A stretch of 64,000 nt of DNA from NCBI RefSeq assembly GCF_004522235.1, contig NZ_SDLT01000038.1:1-64000 (forward strand). Direction: 5' to 3'. This DNA comes from Amycolatopsis nivea. Lineage in GTDB: Bacteria; Actinomycetota; Actinomycetes; Mycobacteriales; Pseudonocardiaceae. Position 1 is the first letter of the stretch; the number at the start of each line of letters is the position of its first letter. A model generated the notes under the pieces. That model was given only the letters and a program-made list of their open reading frames with translations, did no database searches and was not told the DNA's origin. A program made the translations under genes and the position numbers. Below are positions 33,442 to 42,549 of the stretch, in pieces.

Positions 33442-34319
33442 GCATCGCCGTCGAGGACCTGACCAAGCGGTTCGCCGCGACGCCCGCGGTCGCCGATCTG
33501 ACGTTTTCCGCCGGTCCCGGGGAAATCACCGGTTTCCTCGGGCCGAACGGTTCGGGGAAGACCACCACGATGCGGATGCTCCTCGGCCTGGTCCGGCCGG
33601 ACGCCGGGACCGCGACGATCGACGGCGTCCGGTACGCCGAGCTGCCGCAGCCGGTCCGCACCGTCGGCGCGGTGCTCGACAGGGCCGGCCCGCATCCGTC
33701 CTGTTCCGCGCGCGAGCATCTGCGCATCTACGCCACGATGGCCCGGCTGCCGCGCCGGCGCGTCGACGAGGTGCTGGAGCAACTGGAAATGACCGCCTTC
33801 GCGGGGCGGCCCTCGCGCGGCTATTCGACCGGCATGCGGCGACGGCTCAGCCTCGCGACCGCGCTGCTCGGCGACCCGCGAGTGCTGGTGCTCGACGAAC
33901 CGGGCAACGGACTGGACCCGCAGGGCATGGCGTGGCTGCGCGACCTGCTCACCGGGTTCGCCGCGACCGGCCGGACCGTGCTGGTCTCCAGCCACGTGCT
34001 CAGCGAACTGGAGCAGATCGCCGGGCAGGTGGCGGTCATCCGCGACGGCCGTCTCGTCGCCACCGGCACCCTGGCGGAGCTGTCCGTCTCGACCGCACCC
34101 GGCGCGCTCGTCCGCTCTCCCGACGCCGACGACCTCGCTCGAACGTTGAGCGGGGCCGCCGAACGGATCGCACCGGATCTCCTTCGCGTCTCCGGCCTCA
34201 GCACCGCCGAGATCGCGGACCGGGCGGCCGCGGCCGGACTGCGGATCCACGAGCTGACCCCGGAAAAACCCGGCCTGGAACAGGTTTTCCTCGCCCTCAC
34301 CGCAGGAGAACGCCGATGA
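33438..34319 (+). CDS. ABC transporter ATPase
   Basis: The 293-residue single nucleotide-binding protein has Walker A GPNGSGKTT (35-43), the signature YSTGMRRRLSLA (variant of LSGGQ), Walker B VLVLDEPGNGLDP and the switch histidine in VSSHVLSE. It is of the DrrA/CcmA-like type used in drug or peptide export. It begins in an ATGA overlap with the PH-like gene and ends in an ATGA overlap with the permease gene, so all three are translated in tandem. Confidence 0.94.
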   Translation: MSIAVEDLTKRFAATPAVADLTFSAGPGEITGFLGPNGSGKTTTMRMLLGLVRPDAGTATIDGVRYAELPQPVRTVGAVLDRAGPHPSCSAREHLRIYATMARLPRRRVDEVLEQLEMTAFAGRPSRGYSTGMRRRLSLATALLGDPRVLVLDEPGNGLDPQGMAWLRDLLTGFAATGRTVLVSSHVLSELEQIAGQVAVIRDGRLVATGTLAELSVSTAPGALVRSPDADDLARTLSGAAERIAPDLLRVSGLSTAEIADRAAAAGLRIHELTPEKPGLEQVFLALTAGERR

Positions 34320-35104
34320 TCGCCGCGGAACTCCGCCGGCTGCGCTCCACCCGGCTGTGGCTGTGGGCGCTCGTCACCGCCGCGGTGTGCGGCGGCGGCC
34401 TGGTCGGGCTGATCGGCGTGATCGGCCCAGAGCAGGTCCAGCCGCCGATGCCCGGGCTTGACACCGCCGCCGGAGTGCGGAACGTGCTCGGCGTGGCGAC
34501 CGTGACGGTCCTGTTCCCCGCCGTTTTCGGCACCGTCGCGATGACGTCGGAGTACCGGCACCGCACGATTTCCGTCACGTTCCTCTTCGCGCCGCGCCGC
34601 TGGCGGATCCTTGTCGCGAAACTCGCGGCGTTCGCCATCGGCGGCCTCTGCTACGGCGTCGTTACCGCAGTCGCCGCCGGGCTCGCGCTCTACGGCAGCG
34701 CCGCCCTCCACGGGGCGACCGTCGGCCTCGCCCCGGCGACAGTCGTCGAGCTGCTGCTCCGGATCGCCGCCGCGATGACGATCTACACCGTGCTGGGCGT
34801 GGGAATCGGTGCGCTGCTGCGGAATCAGGTCGCCGCGCTCGCGGTCGTGATCGGGTACCTGTACCTGGTCGAAATCGCGCTGCTCGCCATTCCCGGCGTG
34901 AACACGATCTATCCCTACCTTCCCGGCGGAGCCACCGCGGCGCTCACCGAATTCGGCTATCTCACCGACGCGCTCGCCCAGCAGACCGGCCACGCGGGCG
35001 GCCAGCTGCTGCCCACCGCGGGCGGCGCGCTCGTTCTCCTCGGATACGCGCTGGTCGCGGCCGGACTGGCGGTCGCGTTCCCGCTGCGCCGGAATGTCAC
35101 GTGA
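34316..35104 (+). CDS. ABC-2 type transporter permease
   Basis: The 262-residue protein has six transmembrane segments and the look of an ABC-2/ABC-2_3 permease (VAMTSEYRHRTISVTFLFAP near residue 75 is the conserved EYRxxT coupling-helix region). With the ATPase upstream it forms a complete exporter. It starts in the ATGA overlap. Its last 8 bases overlap the end of the convergent cyclodeaminase gene. The substrate is unknown; YtrA-type systems often respond to cell-wall antibiotics. Confidence 0.9.
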   Translation: MIAAELRRLRSTRLWLWALVTAAVCGGGLVGLIGVIGPEQVQPPMPGLDTAAGVRNVLGVATVTVLFPAVFGTVAMTSEYRHRTISVTFLFAPRRWRILVAKLAAFAIGGLCYGVVTAVAAGLALYGSAALHGATVGLAPATVVELLLRIAAAMTIYTVLGVGIGALLRNQVAALAVVIGYLYLVEIALLAIPGVNTIYPYLPGGATAALTEFGYLTDALAQQTGHAGGQLLPTAGGALVLLGYALVAAGLAVAFPLRRNVT

Positions 35105-35990
35105 CAGCTTCATAGGCCGCCGCCGCGACCACCAGATCCTCCCAAGCCATTCCGACGCTCTTGAACAACCGGGGACCCGACGCCACCGTCCTCCCCTGTG
35201 CCAGTTCCGCGAGCGGCACCAAGTCGTCCGCCGCGAGGACGCCGGATTTCATTGCCAGCACTACATCTCCGGCCTCGCGAGTAGCCGCACCGATGCCTTC
35301 TACAACCACTGTGGACCGTCCAATGAGGACATCGTCGACTTCCCGGGCGTCGGGTTCGTGTGAGCCGACGGCTACGACGGTGGCGTGCTCGGGGACTTTC
35401 GCGCCGTCGAACACGGGGGTTCGCGACGAGGTGCAGCAGGCGACCAGATCAGCCGAGGACACGTCGTCCGGCGTGCCTACCCGGGCGAAGGGGTACTGCG
35501 CGGCGAGAGCTTGCGTGCGCTCCGCATTCCGGCCGACGACCACCACGTCCTGCACCGGCCGCACGGCGCGGAAGGCTTCGATGTGGCTCTGCGCCTGCGG
35601 GCCTGTCCCGAACACGACCAGGCGTTCCGCGTCCGGCTCCGCCAGGAGGTCGACCGCAACGGCGGAAACCGCCGCCGTGCGGACCGAGGTGAGGGCGATG
35701 CCGTCCAGGAGCGCCTTGGGGGTGAGCGTCGGGCCGTCCATCAGCAGGTAGTGGCCTTGGATCCGCGGCAGGCCGCGAGCCGGGTTGTCCGGGGCGACGG
35801 AGGCGACCTTGACCCCGGCGTAGCGGTCCCAGAACGCGGGCATCAGCAGAAACTGCCCGGTGGGCACGGGTACGACAGACCGCGGCGGGTCTTGGTCCGG
35901 GTCCAGGCCGCCCGTCAATGCGGAACGGATGGCGTCGACGGCTTGGCGGACGGTCGGCGGGGCATCGAGGAACAGCACGCCGACGAGCAT
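35097..35990 (-). CDS. Ornithine cyclodeaminase/mu-crystallin family protein
   Basis: The 297-residue protein has the family's dehydrogenase-like fold. The nucleotide-binding motif is VVFGTGPQAQSHIEAFRAVR (about residues 124-145). The N-terminal dimerisation part contains AGVKVASVAPDNPARGLPRI. Known members cyclise ornithine to proline or reduce imino/keto acids. It is divergent from a FadR-type GntR gene that precedes an MFS gene, with a near-perfect 18-bp palindrome between them, so the three form one locus handling an amino-acid-like compound. ATG 35990 (MLVGVLFLD) is preferred over 36002. Confidence 0.88.
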   Translation of the reverse strand: MLVGVLFLDAPPTVRQAVDAIRSALTGGLDPDQDPPRSVVPVPTGQFLLMPAFWDRYAGVKVASVAPDNPARGLPRIQGHYLLMDGPTLTPKALLDGIALTSVRTAAVSAVAVDLLAEPDAERLVVFGTGPQAQSHIEAFRAVRPVQDVVVVGRNAERTQALAAQYPFARVGTPDDVSSADLVACCTSSRTPVFDGAKVPEHATVVAVGSHEPDAREVDDVLIGRSTVVVEGIGAATREAGDVVLAMKSGVLAADDLVPLAELAQGRTVASGPRLFKSVGMAWEDLVVAAAAYEAVT

Positions 35991-36046
35991 CGCACACGGC
36001 ACCGACAGAACCGATTGAGCCGCAGGTCACAACGCCTTAGATACAA

Positions 36047-36064
36047 GCTAGGATGCATGCTAGC
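36047..36064. promoter_or_regulatory. 18-bp palindromic operator of the FadR-type GntR
   Basis: GCTAGGATGCATGCTAGC is palindromic except at one pair. It lies directly upstream of the GntR gene and between it and the cyclodeaminase gene. Because the site covers the ATG at 36053, the GTG at 36074 is the more likely start of the regulator. Confidence 0.7.
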
Positions 36065-36073
36065 GTCCCACCT

Positions 36074-36712
36074 GTGAACGCGTTGAAACCCGCCGCCGAC
36101 CGCGCGTACGAGCTCACCAAGGAGCTCGTGCTCACCGGCGAACTGCCCGGCGGACACCTGTTCAGCGAGGGCGAGATCGCCGAGCGGCTCGGGGTGAGCC
36201 GGACGCCGGTGCGCGAGGCGTTCCTGCGGCTGCAGGTCGAGGGGCTGCTCAACCTGATCCCGAAGCGCGGCGCGATCGTCGTCCCGATCACCCCGGGCGA
36301 GGCCGAGGACGTGCTCGAAGCCCGCGAGGCCGTCGAAAGCGCGGCGGTACAACGGCTGGGCAGGCGTCCGGAGTTGATCCCGGCGGCGCTCGAGCAGCTG
36401 CGCGCGGTGCTGGCTGTCCAGCGGCAGCACGCGGAAGCGGGCGACGTGCCGGCGTTCGCGGAAGCCGACGCGCTGTTTCACCGCACGATCGTCGAGGCGG
36501 GCGGCAACGCGCTGCTGCTCAGCTTCTACACCACGCTCGCCGACCGGCAGCGCCGGATGAACGTCCACGCGCTCGCGCCGATCCCGGCTCGGCTGCCCCA
36601 AGTCGTCGGCGAGCACGAAGACCTCCTGAACATCATCGCGGAGGCGGAGACGAAGGCTGACACCTTCGCCCCGGCCCTGCGAGCACACCTGGATTCGGTG
36701 CACCGTCGATGA
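36074..36712 (+). CDS. GntR-family regulator, FadR/FCD subfamily
   Basis: The 212-residue protein has a GntR winged helix (FSEGEIAERLGVSRTPVREA, then FLRLQVEGLLNLIPKRGAIV) and an all-helical FCD effector domain with the metal-site pattern D/E...H...H (ADALFHRTIVEAGG). GTG 36074 starts VNALKPAADRAYEL; the upstream ATG lies inside the operator. Its stop overlaps the MFS start by ATGA. It likely regulates the MFS gene and the divergent cyclodeaminase gene. Confidence 0.9.
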   Translation: MNALKPAADRAYELTKELVLTGELPGGHLFSEGEIAERLGVSRTPVREAFLRLQVEGLLNLIPKRGAIVVPITPGEAEDVLEAREAVESAAVQRLGRRPELIPAALEQLRAVLAVQRQHAEAGDVPAFAEADALFHRTIVEAGGNALLLSFYTTLADRQRRMNVHALAPIPARLPQVVGEHEDLLNIIAEAETKADTFAPALRAHLDSVHRR

Positions 36713-37932
36713 CCACTACTGCTGACCGCGCTCCCCTGCCCGGAACACCCGAGACAACCGCCCGTCCGGCCTGGTTTCCGGCCGCCGCCGCGGTGTTCGC
36801 GTGCGGCTGGGGCGGCAACCAGTTCACCCCGCTGCTCGTCATGTACCACGCCGCTGGCTACTCCGCGTTCACCGTCGACGCGCTGCTCGGCGCGTACGTC
36901 GTCGGTCTCGTGCCGGGGCTGCTGCTGTCCGGCGGACTGTCCAATCGGTACGGTCGCCGCCCGGTGATGTTCGCCGGCACCGTGGTGTCGCTGCTGGCGA
37001 GCGTGCTGCTGGCGCTCGGCCCGGTCGGCGTCGGATGGATCGCCGCCGGCCGGTTCCTGTCTGGCATCGCGGTCGCGGTCGCGATGGCCGTGGGCTCCAC
37101 CTGGATCAAGGAACTCGCCGACGCCGACCCGCACAGCGCGGCCGACACCGGCACCCGGCGCGCCGCGCTGTGCCTGACGCTCGGACTGGGCATCGGCCCG
37201 GGCGTCGCCGGAGTGCTCGCGCAATGGGGTCCGTGGCCGATGGTCCTCCCCTACCTGGTCCACATCGGACTCGCGCTGGTCTCGCTGCTCGCGGTCACGC
37301 GCAGTCCGGAAACGCTCACTGTCCGGACCGAATCGATCCGCGCCGCCTTGCCCGCCACCGCGCGGCATCCGCGGTTCCGCCGGGTGATCCTGCCCGCCGC
37401 GCCGTGGATCTTCGGCTCGTGCGGCGTGGCGTACGCGATCCTGCCGCAGCTCGTCGAGCATCAGACCGGGTCGTGGGCGCTGGCCTACTCCACCTTGCTC
37501 ACCGTCTGCGCGATCGGCGCGGGCGTGGGGATCCAGCCGATCGCCAAGCGGGTCGACCGCGCCACCAGCGCCCGGGCGGTGCTCACCGGGATGGCGGTGC
37601 TCTGCGCCGGACTCGTCCTGAGTGTCTTCGCCGCCGCGCAGGAATCGCCGTGGATCGCCCTCGGCGCGGCGATTGTGTTGGGCGCCGCTTACGGCATCGT
37701 GGTGGTGTCCGGACTGCTGGAATTGCAACGCCTCGCCCAGCCGGGCGAAATCGCGGAACTCACCGGCGTGTACTACGCGCTGGCTTACATCGGATTCCTG
37801 CTGCCGTCAATTTTGGCCGCCCTGAACGGAGTAGCGGGCTACCCGGTTCTGCTCGCCTGCGTCGCGCTGGTCGCCATCGCGGGAACCCTTGTGGTGACCC
37901 GGCACTCGCGCCGGCACCTTCCCCAGGACTGA
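36709..37932 (+). CDS. MFS transporter
   Basis: The 407-residue protein has 12 predicted transmembrane helices and the MFS motif A in the loop after helix 2 (GGLSNRYGRRPVMFAGTV). It starts within the ATGA overlap with the GntR gene. Placement with an ornithine-cyclodeaminase-like enzyme suggests transport of an amino acid or derivative, but direction and substrate are not clear. A strong terminator follows at 37941-37994. Confidence 0.92.
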   Translation: MTTTADRAPLPGTPETTARPAWFPAAAAVFACGWGGNQFTPLLVMYHAAGYSAFTVDALLGAYVVGLVPGLLLSGGLSNRYGRRPVMFAGTVVSLLASVLLALGPVGVGWIAAGRFLSGIAVAVAMAVGSTWIKELADADPHSAADTGTRRAALCLTLGLGIGPGVAGVLAQWGPWPMVLPYLVHIGLALVSLLAVTRSPETLTVRTESIRAALPATARHPRFRRVILPAAPWIFGSCGVAYAILPQLVEHQTGSWALAYSTLLTVCAIGAGVGIQPIAKRVDRATSARAVLTGMAVLCAGLVLSVFAAAQESPWIALGAAIVLGAAYGIVVVSGLLELQRLAQPGEIAELTGVYYALAYIGFLLPSILAALNGVAGYPVLLACVALVAIAGTLVVTRHSRRHLPQD

Positions 37933-37940
37933 CCCCGATT

Positions 37941-37994
37941 CCGGCAAACGGGACCGAATGCGCGACCGCGCGGAAATTCGGTCCCGTTTGCCGG
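37941..37994 (+). terminator. Intrinsic terminator, 19-bp perfect arms
   Basis: Arms 37941-37959 and 37976-37994 are perfectly complementary, with a GC-rich loop that can itself pair, and ATTTGTTT follows. It ends the GntR-MFS transcript before the large protease gene. Confidence 0.85.
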
Positions 37995-38139
37995 ATTTGT
38001 TTCCCACTATTGTCGCTTGTGGATCGTGCGGGAGTCGGAAAGAGTTCTGCTATCGGGAAATCGAGCGCGGCACGAGTGCGCCCGATTTCGTCGGGGCCGG
38101 TAACTCACGAACCCTTCTAGCAGGAAGTGGGAACTGCAC

Positions 38140-41100
38140 ATGGGGCGTTCCTCGCGATCCGTTCGCGCCCTGGTCATGGCTGCGACCGGCAGCCTGGTGC
38201 TGGCCGGGGCGACCCAGCCGGCGCAGGCTGCCGCACCGGCCGCCGCGGCGGACACCGCGCCGCAATCGGTGATCGTCGTCCTCGCGGACCAGCTGCCCAG
38301 CGCGCCGCCCACCAAGGCGGCCTCGGGCACTCGCCGCGCCAAAGCCACCCAAGAACAGGATTCGGTGCTCGCCAAGCTCGTCGGCGCGGCACCGGCCAAG
38401 GTCAAGCACTTCGCGCTGGGCAACGCGTTTTCCGCCACCGTCACGCCCGCGCAGGCCGCACAGCTCGCGCACGACCCGGCGGTCGCGCAGGTCCTGCCGG
38501 ACAGCAAGGTGACGCTGCCGGACGCCAAACCGGGCGCACCGGCCGCCGCGCCGAAGGCAGGCGGACCGGCCGCGCAGTCCACGCCGAACGCGACCTGCCC
38601 GGCCGACCCGGCGAAACCGTTGCTGGAGCCCGAAGCGCTGACGTCGATCCGCGCGTACAGCACCGCCGGAGGGAAGAGCGCGTCCGATCTGGCCAACGGT
38701 GCCGGTGTGAAGGTCGCGTTCCTCGCCGACAACATGGACCCGAACTACGCGGACTTCATCCGTCCCGACGGCAGCCACGTGTTCTCGGACTACCAGGACT
38801 TCTCCGGCGACGGCCCGAACACGACCGACTCCGGGGCCGAGGCCTTCGGCGACGCCTCCTCGATCGCCGCGCAAGGCGTCGTCGTGCACGACCTGTCGAA
38901 GTTCGTCAACGAGAAGCACCCGCTCCCGGCGGGCTGCAACATCGTCGTCAAGGGCGTCGCGCCGGGTGCGAGCCTGGTCGGGCTGAACGTCTTCGGCAAG
39001 ACCGCCACGAACTCCGCGGTGCTGCAGGCGATCGACTACGCGGTGACCGTCGACCACGTCGACGTGATCAACGAGTCGCTCGGCCTCAACCAGTACCCGG
39101 ATTCCAGCTCCCGCAACCTGTTCCAGGTCTTCAACGACCAGGCCGTGGCCGCGGGCGTCACCGTGACCGCTTCCAGCGGCGACGCGGGCACCACGTCCAC
39201 GATCGGCAGCCCGGCCACCGACCCGCTGGTGATCTCGACCGGCGCGACGACCGACAACCGGCTGTACGCGCAGACCGGCTACGCGGCTTTCCCGTTCTCC
39301 AACGGGAAATGGGTGAACGACAACATCTCCGCGCTGTCCTCGTCCGGCATCACGCAGAACGGCCGCACCATCGACCTCGTCGCACCCGGCGAGGGCAACT
39401 GGGCCGACTGCTCCCCGGCGTACTCGGAATGCCGCAACTTCAAGACCGTCCCGGAAGGCACGGACCTCGAATCCTTCGGCGGCACCAGCGAATCCGCCCC
39501 GCTGACCGCGGGCGTCGCCGCGCTGGTGATCCAGAGTTATCGCAATTCCCACCACGGTGCGTCGCCGACGCCCGCACAGGTGAAGCAGATCATCACCAGC
39601 ACCGCGCGGGACCTCAACCTCCCGGCCGACGAGCAGGGCGCGGGCCTTCTCGACGCCCGCGCGGCGGTCGAAGCGGCGCTCACCGCTCCGGGTTCGACCG
39701 GGGCGCCGGCGGGCGTCTCGTCCAACATCACGCTGTCGGCCGACCAGCTGACGCTGGAAGGCGCGCCGGGCAGCACGCAGCACGCGTCGGTCAACGTCAC
39801 CAACTCGGGCACCAAGCCGCTGACGGTCAGCACCGGCACGCGGACGTTCGCCCCGATGGGGACGCAGACACAGACCACCGGGTTCGACTCGACCAAGCTG
39901 CCGACCTTCCCGTACTTCAACGGCACGAACTGGGCGTACAAGAAGGTCACCTTCTCCGTGCCGAACGGCGCGCAGCGACTGCTGGCGCGGATGGCGTGGC
40001 AGGGCAGCCCGAAGACGGTCAACGGCCAGTCCGTCACCCCGGTGGTGCGGCTGACGCTGCTCGCTCCGGACGGCACCTTCGTCGCCAACAGCCGTCCGCA
40101 GGGCGGGGCCGCGACGGCGAACTACGCCAACGTGGACGTCACGCGCCCGGCCGCGGGCACGTGGACCGCGGTGCTGTACTCCGCGTCCGGGCAGGCCGGC
40201 TACACCGGTGACATCCAGCTGGCGACCACCGCGCAGCGGGCTGTCCCGTACGGCCAGGTTTCGCCGCAGATCCTGCAGCTCAACCCGGGTCAGACGAAGC
40301 CGGTGCACGTCGCACTGCAGGCCCCGGCCAGCGGCGGCGACGCGGACTACTCGATCACCTTCGGCAGCTCCGACGGACACCAGACCACGGTGTCGGCCGT
40401 GCTGCGCGCGCTGATCCCGACGAAGAACGGCCCCGGCGCGTTCGGCGGTACGATCACCGGCGGCAACGCCCGCGCGGTGTCGCCGGCGCAGACCTTCTCC
40501 TACGAATTCGACGTTCCGCGCGGCAAGCGGGACCTCGACGTCGCGGTGAAGCTGCAGGACCCGGGCACGCTGCTCGACGGCGTCCTGGTCGACCCGAACG
40601 GCGAACTCGCCGACGTGAACAGCAACGCCTACCTCGATTCGGCCACCACGCTGAAGCAGGGCACCGCGTTGCAGCTCGTGGACGCGAACCCGCTGCCGGG
40701 GCGCTGGCACCTGGTGCTCGTCGTGCAGAACCCGGTGACGGGCAAGCAGATCGACCAGCCGTTCACCGGAACCGTCGGCTTCGACCAGGTCTCGGCCAGC
40801 GCGCCTGCGCTGCCGCAGTCCGCGTCGCTCGCCGCGGGCAAGGCGGTGACCGTGCCGGTGACGGTGCGCAACACCGGCATCGAACCGATCGCCATCGGCG
40901 TCGACGCGCGCACGAACGCGAAGCAAACGCTCCAGCCGCAGCCGATCCAGGGTTCGACTGAGGTCGACCTGCCGGAGTTGAACGCGAACGCGCCGGTGTA
41001 CTCGATCCCGCCGGAGACGAGCAAGTTCACCGTCGCGACGTCCTCGACCGTGCCCGCGCAGGCGGAGATCCAGGGCTCGGCGGCGGGCATCGACGTGCTC

Positions 41101-41547
41101 GGCGACCTGAAGTCCGCGCAGAACGGCAGCACGGTGTCGGTCGCGACGATCGGCGAGAAGACCGGCTACGTCACCAAGGGCGTCTGGTTCGCCGACGTGC
41201 AGGAGATCGGCCCGTTCGGTCCGGACGGCGCGCCTGCCGGGCATTCGAGCTACACGGCGTCGATCCAGACGGCGGGCTTCGACGGTTCGGTGACGTCGTC
41301 GACCGGCGACCCGTACGGCCAGTCGGTGGACCCGAACGGCACCGGCGGCACGCCGCAGCTGGTGAAGCCGGGCGAGACCGCGACGATCCTGGTGACGATC
41401 ACGCCGTCGGGCAACCGCGGGCAGAAGGTGGCCGGGCACTTGAACATCGTGACCGTGCCTTCGCTGCCGACCGGCGTGACCGGTCTGCCGCAGGTCGGAA
41501 CCGGTGAGGTGCTGGCGACTCTGCCGTACAGCTACCGCATCGGCTGA
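38140..41547 (+). CDS. Large secreted subtilisin-fold protease with sedolisin-like active site
   Basis: The 1135-residue preproprotein has a signal peptide (residues 1-30), an inhibitor-like propeptide (about 42-125), a protease domain (about 185-520) and a long beta-rich C-terminus of Ig-like modules. The nucleophile motif FGGTSESAP has Ser450. The usual subtilisin HGT is absent: the region reads AEAFGDASSIAAQG with Glu234 and Asp238. The oxyanion Asn is replaced by Asp348 in SSGDAG. These are the positions and residues of sedolisins (Glu, Asp, Asp, Ser). Databases probably label it S8. It stands alone between two hairpins and is likely secreted for nutrition. Confidence 0.85.
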   Translation: MGRSSRSVRALVMAATGSLVLAGATQPAQAAAPAAAADTAPQSVIVVLADQLPSAPPTKAASGTRRAKATQEQDSVLAKLVGAAPAKVKHFALGNAFSATVTPAQAAQLAHDPAVAQVLPDSKVTLPDAKPGAPAAAPKAGGPAAQSTPNATCPADPAKPLLEPEALTSIRAYSTAGGKSASDLANGAGVKVAFLADNMDPNYADFIRPDGSHVFSDYQDFSGDGPNTTDSGAEAFGDASSIAAQGVVVHDLSKFVNEKHPLPAGCNIVVKGVAPGASLVGLNVFGKTATNSAVLQAIDYAVTVDHVDVINESLGLNQYPDSSSRNLFQVFNDQAVAAGVTVTASSGDAGTTSTIGSPATDPLVISTGATTDNRLYAQTGYAAFPFSNGKWVNDNISALSSSGITQNGRTIDLVAPGEGNWADCSPAYSECRNFKTVPEGTDLESFGGTSESAPLTAGVAALVIQSYRNSHHGASPTPAQVKQIITSTARDLNLPADEQGAGLLDARAAVEAALTAPGSTGAPAGVSSNITLSADQLTLEGAPGSTQHASVNVTNSGTKPLTVSTGTRTFAPMGTQTQTTGFDSTKLPTFPYFNGTNWAYKKVTFSVPNGAQRLLARMAWQGSPKTVNGQSVTPVVRLTLLAPDGTFVANSRPQGGAATANYANVDVTRPAAGTWTAVLYSASGQAGYTGDIQLATTAQRAVPYGQVSPQILQLNPGQTKPVHVALQAPASGGDADYSITFGSSDGHQTTVSAVLRALIPTKNGPGAFGGTITGGNARAVSPAQTFSYEFDVPRGKRDLDVAVKLQDPGTLLDGVLVDPNGELADVNSNAYLDSATTLKQGTALQLVDANPLPGRWHLVLVVQNPVTGKQIDQPFTGTVGFDQVSASAPALPQSASLAAGKAVTVPVTVRNTGIEPIAIGVDARTNAKQTLQPQPIQGSTEVDLPELNANAPVYSIPPETSKFTVATSSTVPAQAEIQGSAAGIDVLGDLKSAQNGSTVSVATIGEKTGYVTKGVWFADVQEIGPFGPDGAPAGHSSYTASIQTAGFDGSVTSSTGDPYGQSVDPNGTGGTPQLVKPGETATILVTITPSGNRGQKVAGHLNIVTVPSLPTGVTGLPQVGTGEVLATLPYSYRIG

Positions 41548-41558
41548 TCTCGCGTTCC

Positions 41559-41605
41559 GTGAGGGGAACCCTGAGGGAATCTGATTCCCTCAGGGTTCCC
41601 CTCAC
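41559..41605. repeat. Palindromic element A, perfect 22-bp arms
   Basis: Arms 41559-41580 and 41584-41605 are perfect inverted repeats around CTG, containing GGGGAACCCTGAGGGAAT. It lies between the protease gene and the convergent LysR gene and may act as a bidirectional terminator. Degenerate relatives with GATTCC and GGGTTCCCCTCAC occur near 49-76, 236-281 and 299-347, so it is a dispersed family. Confidence 0.8.
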
Positions 41606-41610
41606 GTACT

Positions 41611-42549
41611 TCACGTGCTCAGAAGCGCGCGGAGGGATTCGGCGTGCGCGCGCGTCATCGCCGCCCGGACGCGCGGGAGGCGCCCGGCGAGCGGCCCGTC
41701 GTCCGCCCAGGCGAGCACGAGAGTCGAGTTCGTGGCCGCGCAATGCAATGGCCGGTAAGAAGTGTCCGGCATCGGTCTCGTCGGCGGAGCTGTCACGGTC
41801 AGGATTCCGGCGCCGTGCCCGAGAGACAGCACCGCCCATTCACTGTCGGCGTAGCAGAGCCGCGGATCAGCACCGGCGTCGGCGAAGGCCGCGAGCAGTG
41901 CCCGCGTACGCGGCTGCACGGTCTGGTCAAGGAGAACGCAGCGCTGGCGGGACAGCGCGGCCGGCGTGAGCGAGTCCGGGACGCCGAGCGGATGTCCGAG
42001 CGGAATGCCAACCACCAGCGGTTCCGTGGCCACCGAAACCCATCCGAGAGGGCGTTCCCGCACGGCGTCCTGGCGCAGCAGGCCGAGGTCCAGTTCCTCG
42101 CGCAGCAACGCTTCCGCCAGCTCCGCGGCCGATTCGGCGGTCCGGATAGCCAGCCCGGCGTCGGGATTGCGCAACCCCACCTCGCGGATCAGCCGCGGCA
42201 GCACGGGTGTCGGCACCGAGCCGATCCGGATCTGCGCGACGGGACGCTCCAGCCCGGCGCGAGCGGCGGTCAGCATCCGGTCGAACTGCGGGACCACCGC
42301 CGAGGCGTGTTCGAGGAGGAGTTCGCCGGTCTCGGTGAACAGCTTCCCGGCCGGTTCCGCGGCCAGCAGCGCGGCGCCGATCATCCGTTCCAGCCGCCGG
42401 ATCCGCAGGGTGAGCTTGGCCGGGGTGGTTCCGAGCACGGCCGCGGCGGCCGCCACGCTGCCCGCCTCGGCGACCGCGACCAGCAGCTTCAGCTGCCGCA
42501 GCTCGAGGTCGGCGCCCGAGCGGATCAGCTGGTCCGGGCGGTCAGCCAC
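41611..42549 (-). CDS. LysR-family regulator (second of tandem pair)
   Basis: The 312-residue LysR protein has an N-terminal HTH (LELRQLKLLVAVAEAGSVAA, then TTPAKLTLRIRRLERMIGAA) and a standard effector-binding domain. GTG 42549 lies inside the 3' end of the upstream LysR gene (25-bp overlap), giving a slightly extended N-terminus VADRPDQLIRSGAD. The overlap implies co-translation with the first LysR. The pair is divergent from the CDPS operon and may control it. The HTH has AKLTLRI where most members have AVSRRI. Confidence 0.85.
   Translation of the reverse strand: MADRPDQLIRSGADLELRQLKLLVAVAEAGSVAAAAAVLGTTPAKLTLRIRRLERMIGAALLAAEPAGKLFTETGELLLEHASAVVPQFDRMLTAARAGLERPVAQIRIGSVPTPVLPRLIREVGLRNPDAGLAIRTAESAAELAEALLREELDLGLLRQDAVRERPLGWVSVATEPLVVGIPLGHPLGVPDSLTPAALSRQRCVLLDQTVQPRTRALLAAFADAGADPRLCYADSEWAVLSLGHGAGILTVTAPPTRPMPDTSYRPLHCAATNSTLVLAWADDGPLAGRLPRVRAAMTRAHAESLRALLST

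Noticed and set aside
38050..41439. A 1129-residue open frame on the minus strand
   Set aside because: It is antisense to the large protease gene. The translation is Arg/Gly/Val/His-rich without domains, and the plus strand has signal peptide and active-site motifs. High-GC DNA gives long empty antisense frames.
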